Origin: Methylophaga pinxianii
GTDB lineage: Bacteria > Pseudomonadota > Gammaproteobacteria > Nitrosococcales > Methylophagaceae
Length of the DNA: 64,000 nucleotides
Assembly (NCBI RefSeq): GCF_020447225.1
Contig: NZ_JAJAEO010000183.1
Span: 21,257 to 85,256, forward strand
Reading direction: 5' to 3'
A program made the position numbers and the translations under genes. Below, in pieces: positions 19,083 to 28,447 of the stretch; within the stretch, counting starts at the first letter, position 1; every line of letters starts with the position of its first letter. The notes below the pieces were generated by a model. That model was not told where the DNA came from. It saw only the letters and a list, made by a program, of their open reading frames with translations, and did no database searches.

Positions 19083-19808
19083 ATGCAGCAAACTCACGCG
19101 TACTGCGTTGTCTGCGGGCAAAATATTGTGAAATTTGAACCCTATCGTGGAGGTTCAGCCAACCGACCATTTCTGATGCGCCTGTTAAAAGTTGTTGGCA
19201 GTAATACCGATCATTTTTTATGCCCATCATGTCGTAGCCACGATCGCGAAAGACACTTATTAATTTACCTCGCCTCGTTAAACTTACTTTCCATATTTAA
19301 CCATGCAAAAATTTTGCATTTTGCCCCTGAAAAATGGGTGGCAAATGTTATTGAGCTTCAGGCACCAGAACAGTACATCAAAGCGGATTTGTTTCCACAA
19401 AGCGAAGATGTCCAGCAAATAGATATGCTGGCTATACCTTATCCAGATGAATATTTTTCGGTGATTATTGCAAATCATGTGCTTGAGCATGTTAACGATG
19501 ATTTGTTGGCGTTGAGTGAAATTCGACGGGTACTTAAAAAGGGTGGGCTGGCTATTTTACAAACGCCATACAGCGAACAACTAGAAACGACTTTTGCAGA
19601 TGATGGGATAAAAGGAGATTATCTTTGCCGTGAAGTCTATGGCCAGGAAGACCACGTACGCTTGTATGGGCGGGATATTTTTGATCGATTCTCAAGTGCA
19701 GGCTTCCAGTCACTGGTGGTTTCTCACCAACAAGTTTTATCTGATATTGCTCCTGAAGTTTATGGTGTCAATCAAGATGAGCCCCTTTTTCTTTTTGAAG
19801 CAATATAG
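19083..19808 (+). CDS. SAM-dependent methyltransferase with N-terminal Cys4 motif
   Basis: A 241-residue class I methyltransferase. Two Cys pairs (CVVC at 8-11 and CPSC near 47-50) form a probable zinc site. The Rossmann part carries ILHFAPEKW in motif I position and ANHVLEHVNDDLLALSEIRRVLKKGGLAILQTPY (methyltransferase type 11 motifs). AAGGA precedes the start. It is 8 nt before the large glycosyltransferase and directly after flgL, so I infer that it methylates a sugar or flagellin in the glycosylation pathway. The substrate cannot be read from sequence. Related enzymes with the same Cys motif are common in surface-polysaccharide loci. Confidence 0.7.
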   Translation: MQQTHAYCVVCGQNIVKFEPYRGGSANRPFLMRLLKVVGSNTDHFLCPSCRSHDRERHLLIYLASLNLLSIFNHAKILHFAPEKWVANVIELQAPEQYIKADLFPQSEDVQQIDMLAIPYPDEYFSVIIANHVLEHVNDDLLALSEIRRVLKKGGLAILQTPYSEQLETTFADDGIKGDYLCREVYGQEDHVRLYGRDIFDRFSSAGFQSLVVSHQQVLSDIAPEVYGVNQDEPLFLFEAI

Positions 19809-19816
19809 GTCGAAAT

Positions 19817-22800
19817 ATGTCAGTGCCCTTGGTTTCAGTTTGTATCATCACCTATCAACACAAAGATTATATAAAGCAATGTCTTGATGGGGTGCTGTCT
19901 CAAAAAACCGATTTTCCCTTTGAGATTTTGATAGGTGAAGATGGTTCTGTCGATGGTACCCGCGAAATATGTGAAGCCTATGCAGAACGATATCCCGACA
20001 TCATTCGGTTATTTTGCTGGGATAGAAATACTGATCGTTCCCAATTTTCCGGTGGCCCGGGTCGATACAATATTATTCATACCTTGCAGCAAGTGAAGTC
20101 ACCTTACATCGCATTGTGTGAAGGGGATGATTATTGGACAGATGAGTATAAGCTGCAACATCAAGTGACTTTTTTGCAATCTCATGCTGATTATTCGATG
20201 AGTTTCCATGAGGTCAATGTGGATGAAAACGGGCATCTATCTCCGGATAACCTGACAAAAAAGCAAGGTGAGGATTTCTCTATAGACGATTTGGCGCGAG
20301 GTAATTTTATTCATACTCCGTCTGTGGTTTATCGAAATGTATTTCCAACCGAGTTTCCTGCTTTTTTTCTTACCTCTCCAGTTTTGGATTACGTATTGCA
20401 CCTCTACGTAGCACAGAAAGGGAAAATCAAATATTTTGCCAAACCAATGGCGACCTACCGTATTCATAGCGAGAGTTATTGGTCGTCCAGAACGCAACGT
20501 TCCCGATCTATTCTTTGGCTCAAAGTATTAAGTCCCCTGGTGGAGTTCTTTTCAGACAATACCGATGTAGTAGGCAACCTCAAGCAACAGGCATTCGATA
20601 TTGGTTCAAACTTGATCGCCAGCCAGACTCATCCTCTAAGCCAAGAAGAATTAAAAACGGTTCTAACCAATTTAGTGTCAATTGATCCGGCCTATTTTTT
20701 CAAGCTGCATTTGCACAACTGGAAGGATATGTCGCTGGAACAATTGATAAAGCTGTTTCAGACTAACTTGCAACATACCGATTTAGGTGTGCAAACCCTC
20801 GTTAAAGCCATTGTAAATAAGAACCTCAATTGGCTGACCAGTCATCAGTTAAAAGACACTTTTGTACTAAGCGCTGTACAACTGGTACTGAATGAGCTGG
20901 AAAAAGATGCATCGTTTAGTTTATTGGCCAACAGTCATCAAGAAGCTTCGATTCGTGATTGTCTGCAACTATTAACCCCTGTTTCGTTAAATGAAATGAC
21001 AGATTCTGCACTCCAGCTGAAGTTGTTATTACGACAAATGTGGGAAGGAAAACGTTACGAATTCTGGATTAATAATCATGCCTTGATGGAAATTGATGCT
21101 CAAATCCATGCTGAAAGAATGATGCAGTGGAGCAATAAACCGACGTTTCATTTATATATGTTCGTCTTTAAAGAAGAACAAAATTTATTGGCCGATACTT
21201 TGGCATCATTAGGGCAGCAGTTTTATCAAAATTGGAAGCTGACCGTGATTGCTGATTCTCCATCACCGGATGCCATGTTTGAAGAGCTGGATGTGTTGGA
21301 ATGGCTGACGTTGCCGAATGAAGTAGAGCCGTATGATTTTCTCAACTCCACTATGTCTGCATCTACTGCCGAATGGTTGGGTTTTATTCCAGCAGGAACC
21401 TGTTTTGAACCTCAGATATGGTTGCAATTTGGTGACTATATAAATCTGTCCAGCGATAAAGCAGCCTTTTATTGTGATGACGACATAATCAGTAGTTCCG
21501 GAAAACGCAGCAAGCCTCGTTTTAAACCGGACTTTAATCTGGATCTTCTACGCTCTCAGGATTACATTGGACCCATCCTGTGTAAACGGACACTTTTCGA
21601 AGCTGTCGGTGGATTTGATAAGGTGCCGGGTCATGAGAATATGAGCTTGGCTTTCAAGATTTTTGAACGGGTTGGAGCTGACGGCATCGGTCATATCGCC
21701 GATATCCTGATGCATTTGCCTGAGACAAGTTTGTCGTTGTATAGCACGCGGATGAGTCAACAAGCCGTTCAGCAACATTTGATTCGTCAGCAGGTGCCTG
21801 CCGTAGCAGAGGAGGGCCTAGTAGACAATGCGGTGCGCGTTGTTTATCAATGGCCGACCACGCCTAAGGTATCCATCATTATTCCCACCAAAGACAAGCT
21901 GGAATTTTTACGACCATGCGTGGAAGCAGCGCTATACCGGAATAATTATCCAAATGTTGAAGTGATTGTCGTTAATAATCTAAGTGAAGAAGTCGACACA
22001 CTGGCTTATTTTGATGAGTTAAAAGAAAGACCGGGTATCGATTTGGTGGTAATCGATTATCCGAAGCCGTTCAACTATGCTGCCATCAGTAATCTTGCTG
22101 CCCAACAAGCTAAAGGCGAGTATCTGCTTTTTCTGAATAACGATACTGAAGCCTTACATCCTGAATGGCTTGAGCGAATGATGTCTCACGCTCAAAGACC
22201 GGAAGTTGGTGTGGTAGGCGCCAGATTGGTTTATCCCGAAACGGGTATGTTGCAGCATGCCGGTGTCATTATGGGAATGACTTATGTTGCGGATCATCAT
22301 TTCATGGATGATCTGAATATTCGTGAACCAGGCTATATGAATCGTGCTCAGTTGGATCAAAATTTCTCGGCCGTAACGGGAGCATGTTTACTTATTCGAA
22401 AATCTTTATACGAAGATGTCGGAGGCATGAATGAGATAGATCTGGCTGTGCTTTATAACGATGTCGATTTATGTCTGAAAGTACGTGAAACAAATCATCT
22501 AGTGGTTTGGACGCCTTATGCCGTTTTGGTTCATCATGGAAGCGTCAGCCAAAAATCGGAGTATCTCAAGCCGGCAGTAATTGAAAATTCGCGAAACAGA
22601 GCGAAGACTGAAAACCGCTATATGCTCAAAACCTGGATGAAATATATTGCCAACGATCCTGCAAGTAATCGTCATTTAAGTCTGGCATATCGTGATTTAA
22701 GAATTGAATCTGAAATACCCACAAATTGGGATACAAATTTTCATGATCGACCCCGAGTGTTAGGGCTACCTCTCAAAGGGGGAAGTGGTCAATATCGGGT

Positions 22801-23761
22801 TATCCAACCATTTTCTGCACTCAGTCTGGCCGGCATTGCACAATGTGAGTATTACCTGTTTAATCAAAATACGACTCGACCTATTCTGATTTCTGAATAT
22901 GCACGTGTTGCGCCGGATGCGGTAGTTTTTCAAGCGGCAATCAATGACATTCAGTTATTTCAGCTCGAACAATTGCATGATTTTCTGCCCGATATTCTGC
23001 GTGTCTATACCATTGATGACTTATTAACGAATGTTCCTGAACAGAGTCCTGCACATAAAGAGCTAAAGCGTCATTTTTACGACGTTAAAACCCGTTTGCG
23101 CAAAGCATTACAATTCAGTAATCGACTGATCGTTTCAACACAGCCATTGGCGGACCTTTGTAGCGATATGATTGATGATATTCGTATCATACCGAATCGA
23201 TTACCCAAAGATCCCTGGTTGTCACTATCAAGCTTACAAAACCAGGGACAAAAGCCTCGAGTTGGCTGGGCCGGGGCTCAGCAACATCAAGGTGACTTAG
23301 CGATAATGATTGACATCGTTAAAGCGACAGCGGATGAGGTGGACTGGGTTTTTATGGGGATGTGCCCTGATGAAATCAAACCCTATGTTCATGAATATCA
23401 TCATTTTGTGCCTATGAACGAATATCCGGCAAAACTTGCCAGTTTGAATCTTGACTTAGCTGTTGCGCCATTAGAAATTCATCCATTCAACGAATCTAAA
23501 AGCAATTTGAGGTTGCTTGAGTATGGTGTGCTTGGCTGGCCGGTGATTTGTACCGATATCTATCCCTATCAGACGAATAATCCTCCGGTTATCAGAGTAA
23601 AAAATGAGGTAGATGAATGGGTGGCGGCAATCCGGCAAATATTGGCCGATAAAGCGGCATTGGCCCATGCCGGCACAGCATTAAAGTCCTGGGTTCTTGA
23701 GCATTACATGCTTGAGGACCATCTGGATGAATGGCTTGAGGCTTTAGTTCACAATTCGTAA
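19817..23761 (+). CDS. Four-module glycosyltransferase (GT2-GT2-like-GT2-GT4-like), candidate flagellin glycosyltransferase
   Basis: A 1314-residue protein. Module 1 (about 5-230) is a GT2 domain with VSVCIITYQHKDYI and an acidic EGDD (near 100) in the nucleotide-sugar/metal site. Module 2 (about 444-670) is a GT2-like fold that keeps YCDDD and the receptor part LCKRTLFEAVGGFD but has a divergent start. Module 3 (about 683-930) is a classical GT2 with VSIIIPTKDKLEFL, LNNDTE near 773 and TGACLLIRK. Module 4 (about 977-1314) resembles a GT4 domain (GWAGAQQHQGDL, LRLLEYGVLGWPVICTD). No membrane segment is evident, so it is likely cytoplasmic. It lies between flgL and the flagellins with no maf gene nearby, so flagellin O-glycosylation is the best inference; a surface polysaccharide role is possible. 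A terminator follows. Confidence 0.75.
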   Translation: MSVPLVSVCIITYQHKDYIKQCLDGVLSQKTDFPFEILIGEDGSVDGTREICEAYAERYPDIIRLFCWDRNTDRSQFSGGPGRYNIIHTLQQVKSPYIALCEGDDYWTDEYKLQHQVTFLQSHADYSMSFHEVNVDENGHLSPDNLTKKQGEDFSIDDLARGNFIHTPSVVYRNVFPTEFPAFFLTSPVLDYVLHLYVAQKGKIKYFAKPMATYRIHSESYWSSRTQRSRSILWLKVLSPLVEFFSDNTDVVGNLKQQAFDIGSNLIASQTHPLSQEELKTVLTNLVSIDPAYFFKLHLHNWKDMSLEQLIKLFQTNLQHTDLGVQTLVKAIVNKNLNWLTSHQLKDTFVLSAVQLVLNELEKDASFSLLANSHQEASIRDCLQLLTPVSLNEMTDSALQLKLLLRQMWEGKRYEFWINNHALMEIDAQIHAERMMQWSNKPTFHLYMFVFKEEQNLLADTLASLGQQFYQNWKLTVIADSPSPDAMFEELDVLEWLTLPNEVEPYDFLNSTMSASTAEWLGFIPAGTCFEPQIWLQFGDYINLSSDKAAFYCDDDIISSSGKRSKPRFKPDFNLDLLRSQDYIGPILCKRTLFEAVGGFDKVPGHENMSLAFKIFERVGADGIGHIADILMHLPETSLSLYSTRMSQQAVQQHLIRQQVPAVAEEGLVDNAVRVVYQWPTTPKVSIIIPTKDKLEFLRPCVEAALYRNNYPNVEVIVVNNLSEEVDTLAYFDELKERPGIDLVVIDYPKPFNYAAISNLAAQQAKGEYLLFLNNDTEALHPEWLERMMSHAQRPEVGVVGARLVYPETGMLQHAGVIMGMTYVADHHFMDDLNIREPGYMNRAQLDQNFSAVTGACLLIRKSLYEDVGGMNEIDLAVLYNDVDLCLKVRETNHLVVWTPYAVLVHHGSVSQKSEYLKPAVIENSRNRAKTENRYMLKTWMKYIANDPASNRHLSLAYRDLRIESEIPTNWDTNFHDRPRVLGLPLKGGSGQYRVIQPFSALSLAGIAQCEYYLFNQNTTRPILISEYARVAPDAVVFQAAINDIQLFQLEQLHDFLPDILRVYTIDDLLTNVPEQSPAHKELKRHFYDVKTRLRKALQFSNRLIVSTQPLADLCSDMIDDIRIIPNRLPKDPWLSLSSLQNQGQKPRVGWAGAQQHQGDLAIMIDIVKATADEVDWVFMGMCPDEIKPYVHEYHHFVPMNEYPAKLASLNLDLAVAPLEIHPFNESKSNLRLLEYGVLGWPVICTDIYPYQTNNPPVIRVKNEVDEWVAAIRQILADKAALAHAGTALKSWVLEHYMLEDHLDEWLEALVHNS

Positions 23762-23767
23762 AAACGT

Positions 23768-23795
23768 AAAGGGCCTTCTGGCCCTTTATTTTTAT
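23768..23795 (+). terminator. Rho-independent terminator after glycosyltransferase
   Basis: AAAGGGCC, loop TTCT, GGCCCTTT, followed by ATTTTTA. It isolates the flagellin promoter from upstream transcription. Confidence 0.85.
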
Positions 23796-23832
23796 AGGGT
23801 TACGCCTACTGCATTGAAAAAATAAAGATTAT

Positions 23833-23848
23833 TGGCACGAACACTGCT
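23833..23848 (+). promoter_or_regulatory. Sigma-54 promoter of flagellin gene 1
   Basis: TGGCACGAACACTGCT contains TGGCACG (full consensus -24) and TGC, with GG at 23834-23835 and GC at 23846-23847 (10-base spacing). It is 70 bases before the flagellin ATG, leaving a long leader. Confidence 0.85.
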
Positions 23849-23917
23849 TAGTTGATCGTATACCTGTTCGGAAAGCCGGCAGGTTCTGAATAAAATCGCT
23901 CAATTAGGGAGAGTGTT

Positions 23918-24754
23918 ATGGCACTAATCGTCAACAGTAATCTGGCTTCTTTGAATGCTCAGCGTAATCTGAGTACTTCACAGAATGATCTGAATACATC
24001 TTTACAGCGGTTATCATCCGGCCTGCGTGTCAATAGCGCCAAAGATGATGCTGCAGGCCTGTTTGTAGCCCAACAACTGACTCGTGATATACGCGGAACC
24101 AACCAAGCGGTGAGAAATGCTGCTGATGGTATTTCACTTGGCCAAACTGCCGAAGGGGCTTTAGGTCAAGTTGCTAACAATTTACAGCGAATTCGTGAAA
24201 TCGCCATTCAGGCATCAAATGCCACTGTAGGTGACCGTACCGGCTTGCAAAAAGAAGTTGATCAGTTGACTCAGGAGATCTCGCGTATTGTTCAAACAAC
24301 TGAGTTCAGTGGAACCAAATTGTTAAGTGGTGCAACTTCTCTCGTATTCCAGGTTGGTGCCAGCGGCTCTACTAATAACCAAGTTGTTTTAGATACGGTG
24401 AATATCACCGGCATTGGCGGTTATGCATTGAATCTGACGGCAACCGGTACCATTAATGTCAGTGATGCGGCAAATGCTTCAGCAGCTCTGTCCGGTTTGT
24501 CCCTGGACATCGATACCGTCAACCAGACTCGTGCAACGTATGGTGCATTGCAGAATCGTTTTGAAGCGGTAATTTCAAATTTACAAAATTATGCCGAAAA
24601 TTTGACAGCTGCTCGTAGTCGCATTGAAGATGCTGACTTTGCTGCTGAAACCGCGAGATTGACGCGTGCCCAGATCTTGCAGCAGGCCGGCACATCAATC
24701 CTGGCTCAGGCAAACAGTTTGCCACAGAGTGCCTTAACGTTATTGCAGGGTTAA
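23918..24754 (+). CDS. fliC: Flagellin 1
   Basis: A 278-residue filament subunit. N-terminal D0/D1 has [14 protein letters not shown] and [20 protein letters not shown] (TLR5-type D1 region). The C-terminal D1/D0 has [40 protein letters not shown]. The outer D2/D3 region is almost absent, so the filament surface should be smooth. GGGAGAG precedes the ATG. A near-copy follows downstream. Its codon choice is less biased than in flagellin 2 (more CGG, CGC and ATA), which suggests lower expression. Confidence 0.95.
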   Translation: MALIVNSNLASLNAQRNLSTSQNDLNTSLQRLSSGLRVNSAKDDAAGLFVAQQLTRDIRGTNQAVRNAADGISLGQTAEGALGQVANNLQRIREIAIQASNATVGDRTGLQKEVDQLTQEISRIVQTTEFSGTKLLSGATSLVFQVGASGSTNNQVVLDTVNITGIGGYALNLTATGTINVSDAANASAALSGLSLDIDTVNQTRATYGALQNRFEAVISNLQNYAENLTAARSRIEDADFAAETARLTRAQILQQAGTSILAQANSLPQSALTLLQG

Positions 24755-24774
24755 TCATGATTCGCTCAAAACTT

Positions 24775-24811
24775 TCGGAATGACGGCGCATTGCCGCTTT
24801 CCGATTTTTTT
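24775..24811 (+). terminator. Rho-independent terminator after flagellin 1
   Basis: TCGGAA-TGA-CGGC, loop GCATT, GCCG-CT-TTCCGA, then seven T. The stem has a small internal loop. It makes flagellin 1 a single-gene transcript. Confidence 0.78.
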
Positions 24812-24822
24812 GAAAAAAAGAT

Positions 24823-24849
24823 TAAAGAAAAATAATCGCAGGTCGCTAA
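24823..24849 (+). promoter_or_regulatory. Sigma-28 (FliA) promoter of flagellin gene 2
   Basis: TAAAGAAA (24823-24830), 11 bases, then GTCGCTAA (24842-24849). It matches the FliA consensus TAAAGTTT-N11-GCCGATAA in 5/8 and 6/8 positions with exact spacing. It lies between the flagellin 1 terminator and flagellin 2. Confidence 0.65.
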
Positions 24850-24903
24850 ACATTCCGGAGGCGGTAAATACTGGGTTTTCCACAGTCTGTCCGCCATGTT
24901 TAG
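24846..24903. promoter_or_regulatory. Interrupted inverted repeat in the flagellin 2 leader
   Basis: CTAAACAT-[TCCGGA]-GGCGG (24846-24864) pairs with CCGCC-ATGTTTAG (24891-24903); the extra TCCGGA is itself a palindrome. The left arm overlaps the putative sigma-28 -10 element, so it is better seen as a DNA operator than as an mRNA hairpin. A second small hairpin, GGGCA-AAA-TGCCC, follows at 24906-24918 and would be in the leader. Confidence 0.45.
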
Positions 24904-24940
24904 TGGGGCAAAATGCCCTTAAAAGCCTAGGAGAATTCTC

Positions 24941-25774
24941 ATGGCGGTTATTGTTAACTCGAATCTTGCATCTTTAAATGCACAGCGTAATCTTGAATCA
25001 TCACAAAGCAGCTTGAATCAATCACTGCAACGCCTATCATCTGGTCTGCGTATCAACAGCGCAAAAGACGATGCGGCCGGTCTGTTCATCGCTGAACAGT
25101 TGACTCGTGATATCCGTGGTACAAACCAAGCGGTTCGTAATGCATCGGATGGTATTTCACTTGGTCAAACCGCTGAGGGTGCATTGGGTGAAATCGGCAA
25201 CAACTTGCAACGTATCCGTGAATTGGCCGTACAATCAGCCAACGCCACGACAGGTAACCGTGAAGGTATTCAGGCCGAGGTTGACCAGTTAACTCAAGAA
25301 ATTTCACGCATTATTCAAACAACCGAATTTGCTGGAAACGCTCTGTTAAGTGCAGCTAACTCTTTAACTTTCCAAGTAGGTGCGAGCGGTGCGGCTTCCA
25401 ACCAGTTATCCATTTCGACTGTAAGCTTAACTGGTATCGCAGGTTATGCGGCAAGTTTATCAGCAACCGATACGATCGACGTAAGTGATGCTGCAAATGC
25501 TTCAGCAGCGCTTTCTGCCTTAAGTGATGCGTTGGATACCGTTAACCAATCTCGTGCAACATACGGTGCGCTGCAAAATCGTTTTGAAGCGGTTATCTCA
25601 AACCTGCAAAACTATGCAGAAAACTTGACTGCTGCACGTAGCCGGATCCAAGATGCTGACTTTGCTGCCGAAACTGCTAATCTGACTCGTTCACAAATTT
25701 TACAGCAGGCGGGCACTTCAATTCTGGCGCAGGCGAATACCTTGCCTCAGACAGCACTTTCATTACTCGGATAA
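24941..25774 (+). CDS. fliC: Flagellin 2 (tandem paralogue)
   Basis: A 277-residue flagellin nearly collinear with flagellin 1; the ends differ at few positions, the centre (about 150-205) more. Contains [20 protein letters not shown] and [26 protein letters not shown]. Outer domains are again missing. AGGAG precedes the ATG. Its codons lean strongly to CGT, AAC, ATC and TTC, as in highly expressed genes, so it may be the main filament subunit. It has its own sigma-28-like promoter, unlike flagellin 1. Confidence 0.95.
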   Translation: MAVIVNSNLASLNAQRNLESSQSSLNQSLQRLSSGLRINSAKDDAAGLFIAEQLTRDIRGTNQAVRNASDGISLGQTAEGALGEIGNNLQRIRELAVQSANATTGNREGIQAEVDQLTQEISRIIQTTEFAGNALLSAANSLTFQVGASGAASNQLSISTVSLTGIAGYAASLSATDTIDVSDAANASAALSALSDALDTVNQSRATYGALQNRFEAVISNLQNYAENLTAARSRIQDADFAAETANLTRSQILQQAGTSILAQANTLPQTALSLLG

Positions 25775-25790
25775 GTTACCGGGGGGGCTC

Positions 25791-25811
25791 TTCCCGGCAA
25801 ATAGCCGGGAA
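25791..25811 (+). other. Hairpin between flagellin 2 and flaG
   Basis: TTCCCGGC, loop AAATA, GCCGGGAA: a perfect 8-bp stem with no T-run after it. It may stabilise the flagellin mRNA 3' end or cause partial termination rather than acting as a strong terminator. Confidence 0.6.
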
Positions 25812-25843
25812 AAGCTTACCCGATATTCTTGGAGGATGAAGGA

Positions 25844-26245
25844 ATGACTACCAACGATTTCACAGTGAAACCTGATTCGTTGTCATTACCAAATTCTGGC
25901 AATATTCAGCAGGGCAGTAATGTTCCTGCTGAAGTTGTTTCAGGGCTTGCTACAACACAACGAGTCAATTCAATGTCTCAGCCGAATATGCTCTCCAAAC
26001 AACTGGAAGCAACGGAGGAGCAGTTAGCAGCGATTGAAGAGCGTGTCGTTGAGCTAAATAGCTACATGCAGAACTTGAATCGCTCTTTACAATTTTCAGT
26101 AGATGAGCAAAGTGGTGATACTGTTATTAAGGTGATTGATTCTGAAACAGATGAACTCATCAGACAGATTCCTGCAGAAGAATTACTGGTACTTCGAAGT
26201 TCATTGGAGGAGTATCGAGGTATGTTATTGGAAATGAGGGTTTGA
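25844..26245 (+). CDS. flaG: Flagellar protein FlaG
   Basis: A 133-residue FlaG-family protein that influences filament length. The C-terminal half shows the family motif LNRSLQFSVDEQSGDTVIKVIDSETDELIRQIPAEELL. The N-terminal 60 residues are low-complexity. ATG 25844 is chosen with GGAGG 8 bases upstream; a TTG at 25829 would lie before that site. It is in the usual place between flagellin and fliD. Confidence 0.9.
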   Translation: MTTNDFTVKPDSLSLPNSGNIQQGSNVPAEVVSGLATTQRVNSMSQPNMLSKQLEATEEQLAAIEERVVELNSYMQNLNRSLQFSVDEQSGDTVIKVIDSETDELIRQIPAEELLVLRSSLEEYRGMLLEMRV

Positions 26246-26246
26246 T

Positions 26247-26262
26247 TGGCTTGTAAATTGCT
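26247..26262 (+). promoter_or_regulatory. Sigma-54 promoter of fliD-fliS-fliT
   Basis: TGGCTTGTAAATTGCT: GG at 26248-26249, 10 bases, GC at 26260-26261, with a full TTGC -12 half. It starts right after the flaG stop and is about 30 bases before the fliD ATG. Confidence 0.75.
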
Positions 26263-26292
26263 TAAATTTGCAAACTAATCGGGAGCAATACA

Positions 26293-27657
26293 ATGGCTAC
26301 AATACAAGCACCAGGAATTGGTTCAGGCTTAGATGTAAATGATATTGTCACTAAGTTAATGGAGATTGAGCGTCAGCCGATCGAAAGCTTAACGACCAAA
26401 AAATCATTTATTAATGCCCAAATCAGTGCCTATGGTTCATTGAAAAGCAAAGTTGCTGATTTTCAAACTGCCATGGATAACCTGAGCTCACCAGAAAAGT
26501 TTCAAGTTTATCAAGGCTCAAGTGGTGACGAATCGGTTTTCACCACCTCTGTTACAAGTAATGCTGTCGCAGGTAATTACAATATTGAAGTAGTGAGTCT
26601 GGCCGAAAGAGACAAAATTGCCACTAAAGGCTACACCGATTCCAATACGGCTGTGGGTGAGGGCACGCTGAATATCAGTATCGGTTCAGAAAGTTTTGAG
26701 CTGACTATCGATAGCAGCAACAATACACTTGCTGGTATTCGCGATGCGATCAATAACTCGGCCGATAACACCGGCGTTTCTGCCACTATCGTTACCGGAG
26801 ATGATGGCGCTCGCTTAGTATTATCTTCCGAAGAAACCGGAGTTGATAATGCACTGCGGATAAACGTAACAGACAGTGATGGTAATAACACTGATGAAAC
26901 CGGTTTATCTGCTCTAGCATACAATCCAGAAGGTGGTGTGGAATTTCGTGCGGCTATTTCTACAGCCCAAAATGCTCAAATTCGCGTGGATGGTTTTAAT
27001 GTCACCAGTAACACCAATACGATTACCGGTGCTATTGATGGCGTTACCATAAATGCCGCTTCAATGGGTTCTTCCACATTGAATGTTACCCGAGATGATG
27101 AACAAATTCTGGAATCTGTTGAAGCATTTGCGACGGCTTTTAACGCGCTACGATCAGAAATTAACAAGCAACGTGACGGTCAACTTGAAGCAGACAGTAC
27201 GTTGCTGACTTTGGAACGGCAGATATTTGATGTATTAAATGCCGGAAGTTCAATTGAAGGTTCTTCGTTTAGCTATTTGATTGAGGCGGGTGTTTCAATT
27301 GATAAAAACGGTGTCATGGCCGTTGATTCTGACCGTATCACAGATATTATGAATACGGATTTTGATTCTTTTACCAGCTTATTTGCCTCCGAGAATGGTG
27401 GTTTTGCCGCGAAATTATCTACATTAGCCGATGGTTGGCTTAATGATAATGGCTTAATTGACTCCCGCGAAGATGGTTTAAAAACTCAAGTTGAAGGAAT
27501 TGATGACCAAATATTGCGGTTGGAAGATCGAATGATTTCCGTTGAAGAACGAATAAGAGCACAATTTACGGCATTAGATACATTAGTCAGTAGTTTGAAT
27601 AACACGTCTAACTTTTTAACACAGCAACTGGCTTCATTGAATAATAGTAATAATTAA
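26293..27657 (+). CDS. fliD: Flagellar filament cap protein FliD
   Basis: A 454-residue hook-associated protein 2. N-terminal IQAPGIGSGLDVNDIVTKLMEIERQPIESL is the FliD_N signature. The FliD_C part ends with the coiled segment LRLEDRMISVEERIRAQFTALDTLVSSLNNTSNFLTQQLASL. It folds and adds flagellin at the filament tip. CGGGAG precedes the ATG. Confidence 0.95.
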   Translation: MATIQAPGIGSGLDVNDIVTKLMEIERQPIESLTTKKSFINAQISAYGSLKSKVADFQTAMDNLSSPEKFQVYQGSSGDESVFTTSVTSNAVAGNYNIEVVSLAERDKIATKGYTDSNTAVGEGTLNISIGSESFELTIDSSNNTLAGIRDAINNSADNTGVSATIVTGDDGARLVLSSEETGVDNALRINVTDSDGNNTDETGLSALAYNPEGGVEFRAAISTAQNAQIRVDGFNVTSNTNTITGAIDGVTINAASMGSSTLNVTRDDEQILESVEAFATAFNALRSEINKQRDGQLEADSTLLTLERQIFDVLNAGSSIEGSSFSYLIEAGVSIDKNGVMAVDSDRITDIMNTDFDSFTSLFASENGGFAAKLSTLADGWLNDNGLIDSREDGLKTQVEGIDDQILRLEDRMISVEERIRAQFTALDTLVSSLNNTSNFLTQQLASLNNSNN

Positions 27658-27674
27658 TACAGAGCGAACTTAGG

Positions 27675-28076
27675 ATGATGCAAAACATGATCAATAAAAA
27701 AGCGCTGGAAGGTTATGGTCGGGGCGCCGTAGAGTCCGAGGTAAATTTTGCCTCGCCGCATCGCATTATTCAGATGTTAATGGAAGGTGCCTTATCAAAG
27801 ATTGCGACCGCAAAAGGCTGTATTGCTCGAAATGATATTGCAGAAAAAAGTCGGCAAATTACCTGGGGAATGAATATTATTCAGGGATTACGTGCCAGTC
27901 TTGACGCCCAAAAAGGTGGAGAAGTGGCGGCTAATCTTGATTCGCTTTATGAATATATGGGGCGACGTTTATTAGAAGCCAATGTGACCAATGATGTTGT
28001 TATTCTGGATGAGGTGAGTAGCTTACTAATGGAAGTTAAAGCAGGTTGGGATAATATTCCGGCTGAGTATCACTGA
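27675..28076 (+). CDS. fliS: Flagellin export chaperone FliS
   Basis: A 133-residue cytoplasmic chaperone that keeps flagellin unpolymerised. Motifs ALEGYGRGAVESEVNFASPHRIIQMLMEGAL and ITWGMNIIQGLRASLDAQKGGEVAANLDSLYEYMGRRLLEANV are typical of FliS. Three in-frame ATGs (27675, 27678, 27687) are possible; AGGA (27672-27675) best fits the last one. Lies 17 nt after fliD. Confidence 0.93.
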   Translation: MMQNMINKKALEGYGRGAVESEVNFASPHRIIQMLMEGALSKIATAKGCIARNDIAEKSRQITWGMNIIQGLRASLDAQKGGEVAANLDSLYEYMGRRLLEANVTNDVVILDEVSSLLMEVKAGWDNIPAEYH

Positions 28077-28082
28077 TTTTCT

Positions 28083-28400
28083 ATGTCTCATTCAGACAAT
28101 AAACTTAAAATGCTGCAACAGACGCATCAGTTAACCCAAACGATGCTCAATCTGGCGAAGCAAGAAAAGTGGGAAGCGATTGAACCGCTTAATCAACAAC
28201 GGCAGGTTTTATTGCAAGCGATATTTCCCATCGCTGATAGTCTTGACGAGATGGAGACCATCTCAAGCGTTTTACGCTCGCTCATTGATACAAATCAAGA
28301 GCTGATTGCGCATTGCCAAGAGGGAAAGCAATCCCTGCAGCTGCAAATGCGCCAAGCAAAATTCACACAAAAAGCGGTAACTGCTTATCATTCCAATTAG
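28083..28400 (+). CDS. fliT: FliT-like flagellar chaperone
   Basis: A 105-residue, largely helical protein starting 6 nt after fliS. It has the FliT pattern: a first helix MLQQTHQLTQTMLNLAKQEKWE with Trp-Glu, then LNQQRQVLLQAI, and a C-terminal amphipathic helix. FliT family members are short and poorly conserved, so the call rests on pattern, size and place. It probably binds FliD. Confidence 0.7.
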   Translation: MSHSDNKLKMLQQTHQLTQTMLNLAKQEKWEAIEPLNQQRQVLLQAIFPIADSLDEMETISSVLRSLIDTNQELIAHCQEGKQSLQLQMRQAKFTQKAVTAYHSN

Positions 28401-28447
28401 TTAGCGCACACTTATCTCAAAAAGTTCCCAAAACGGGTGTCATTTTT

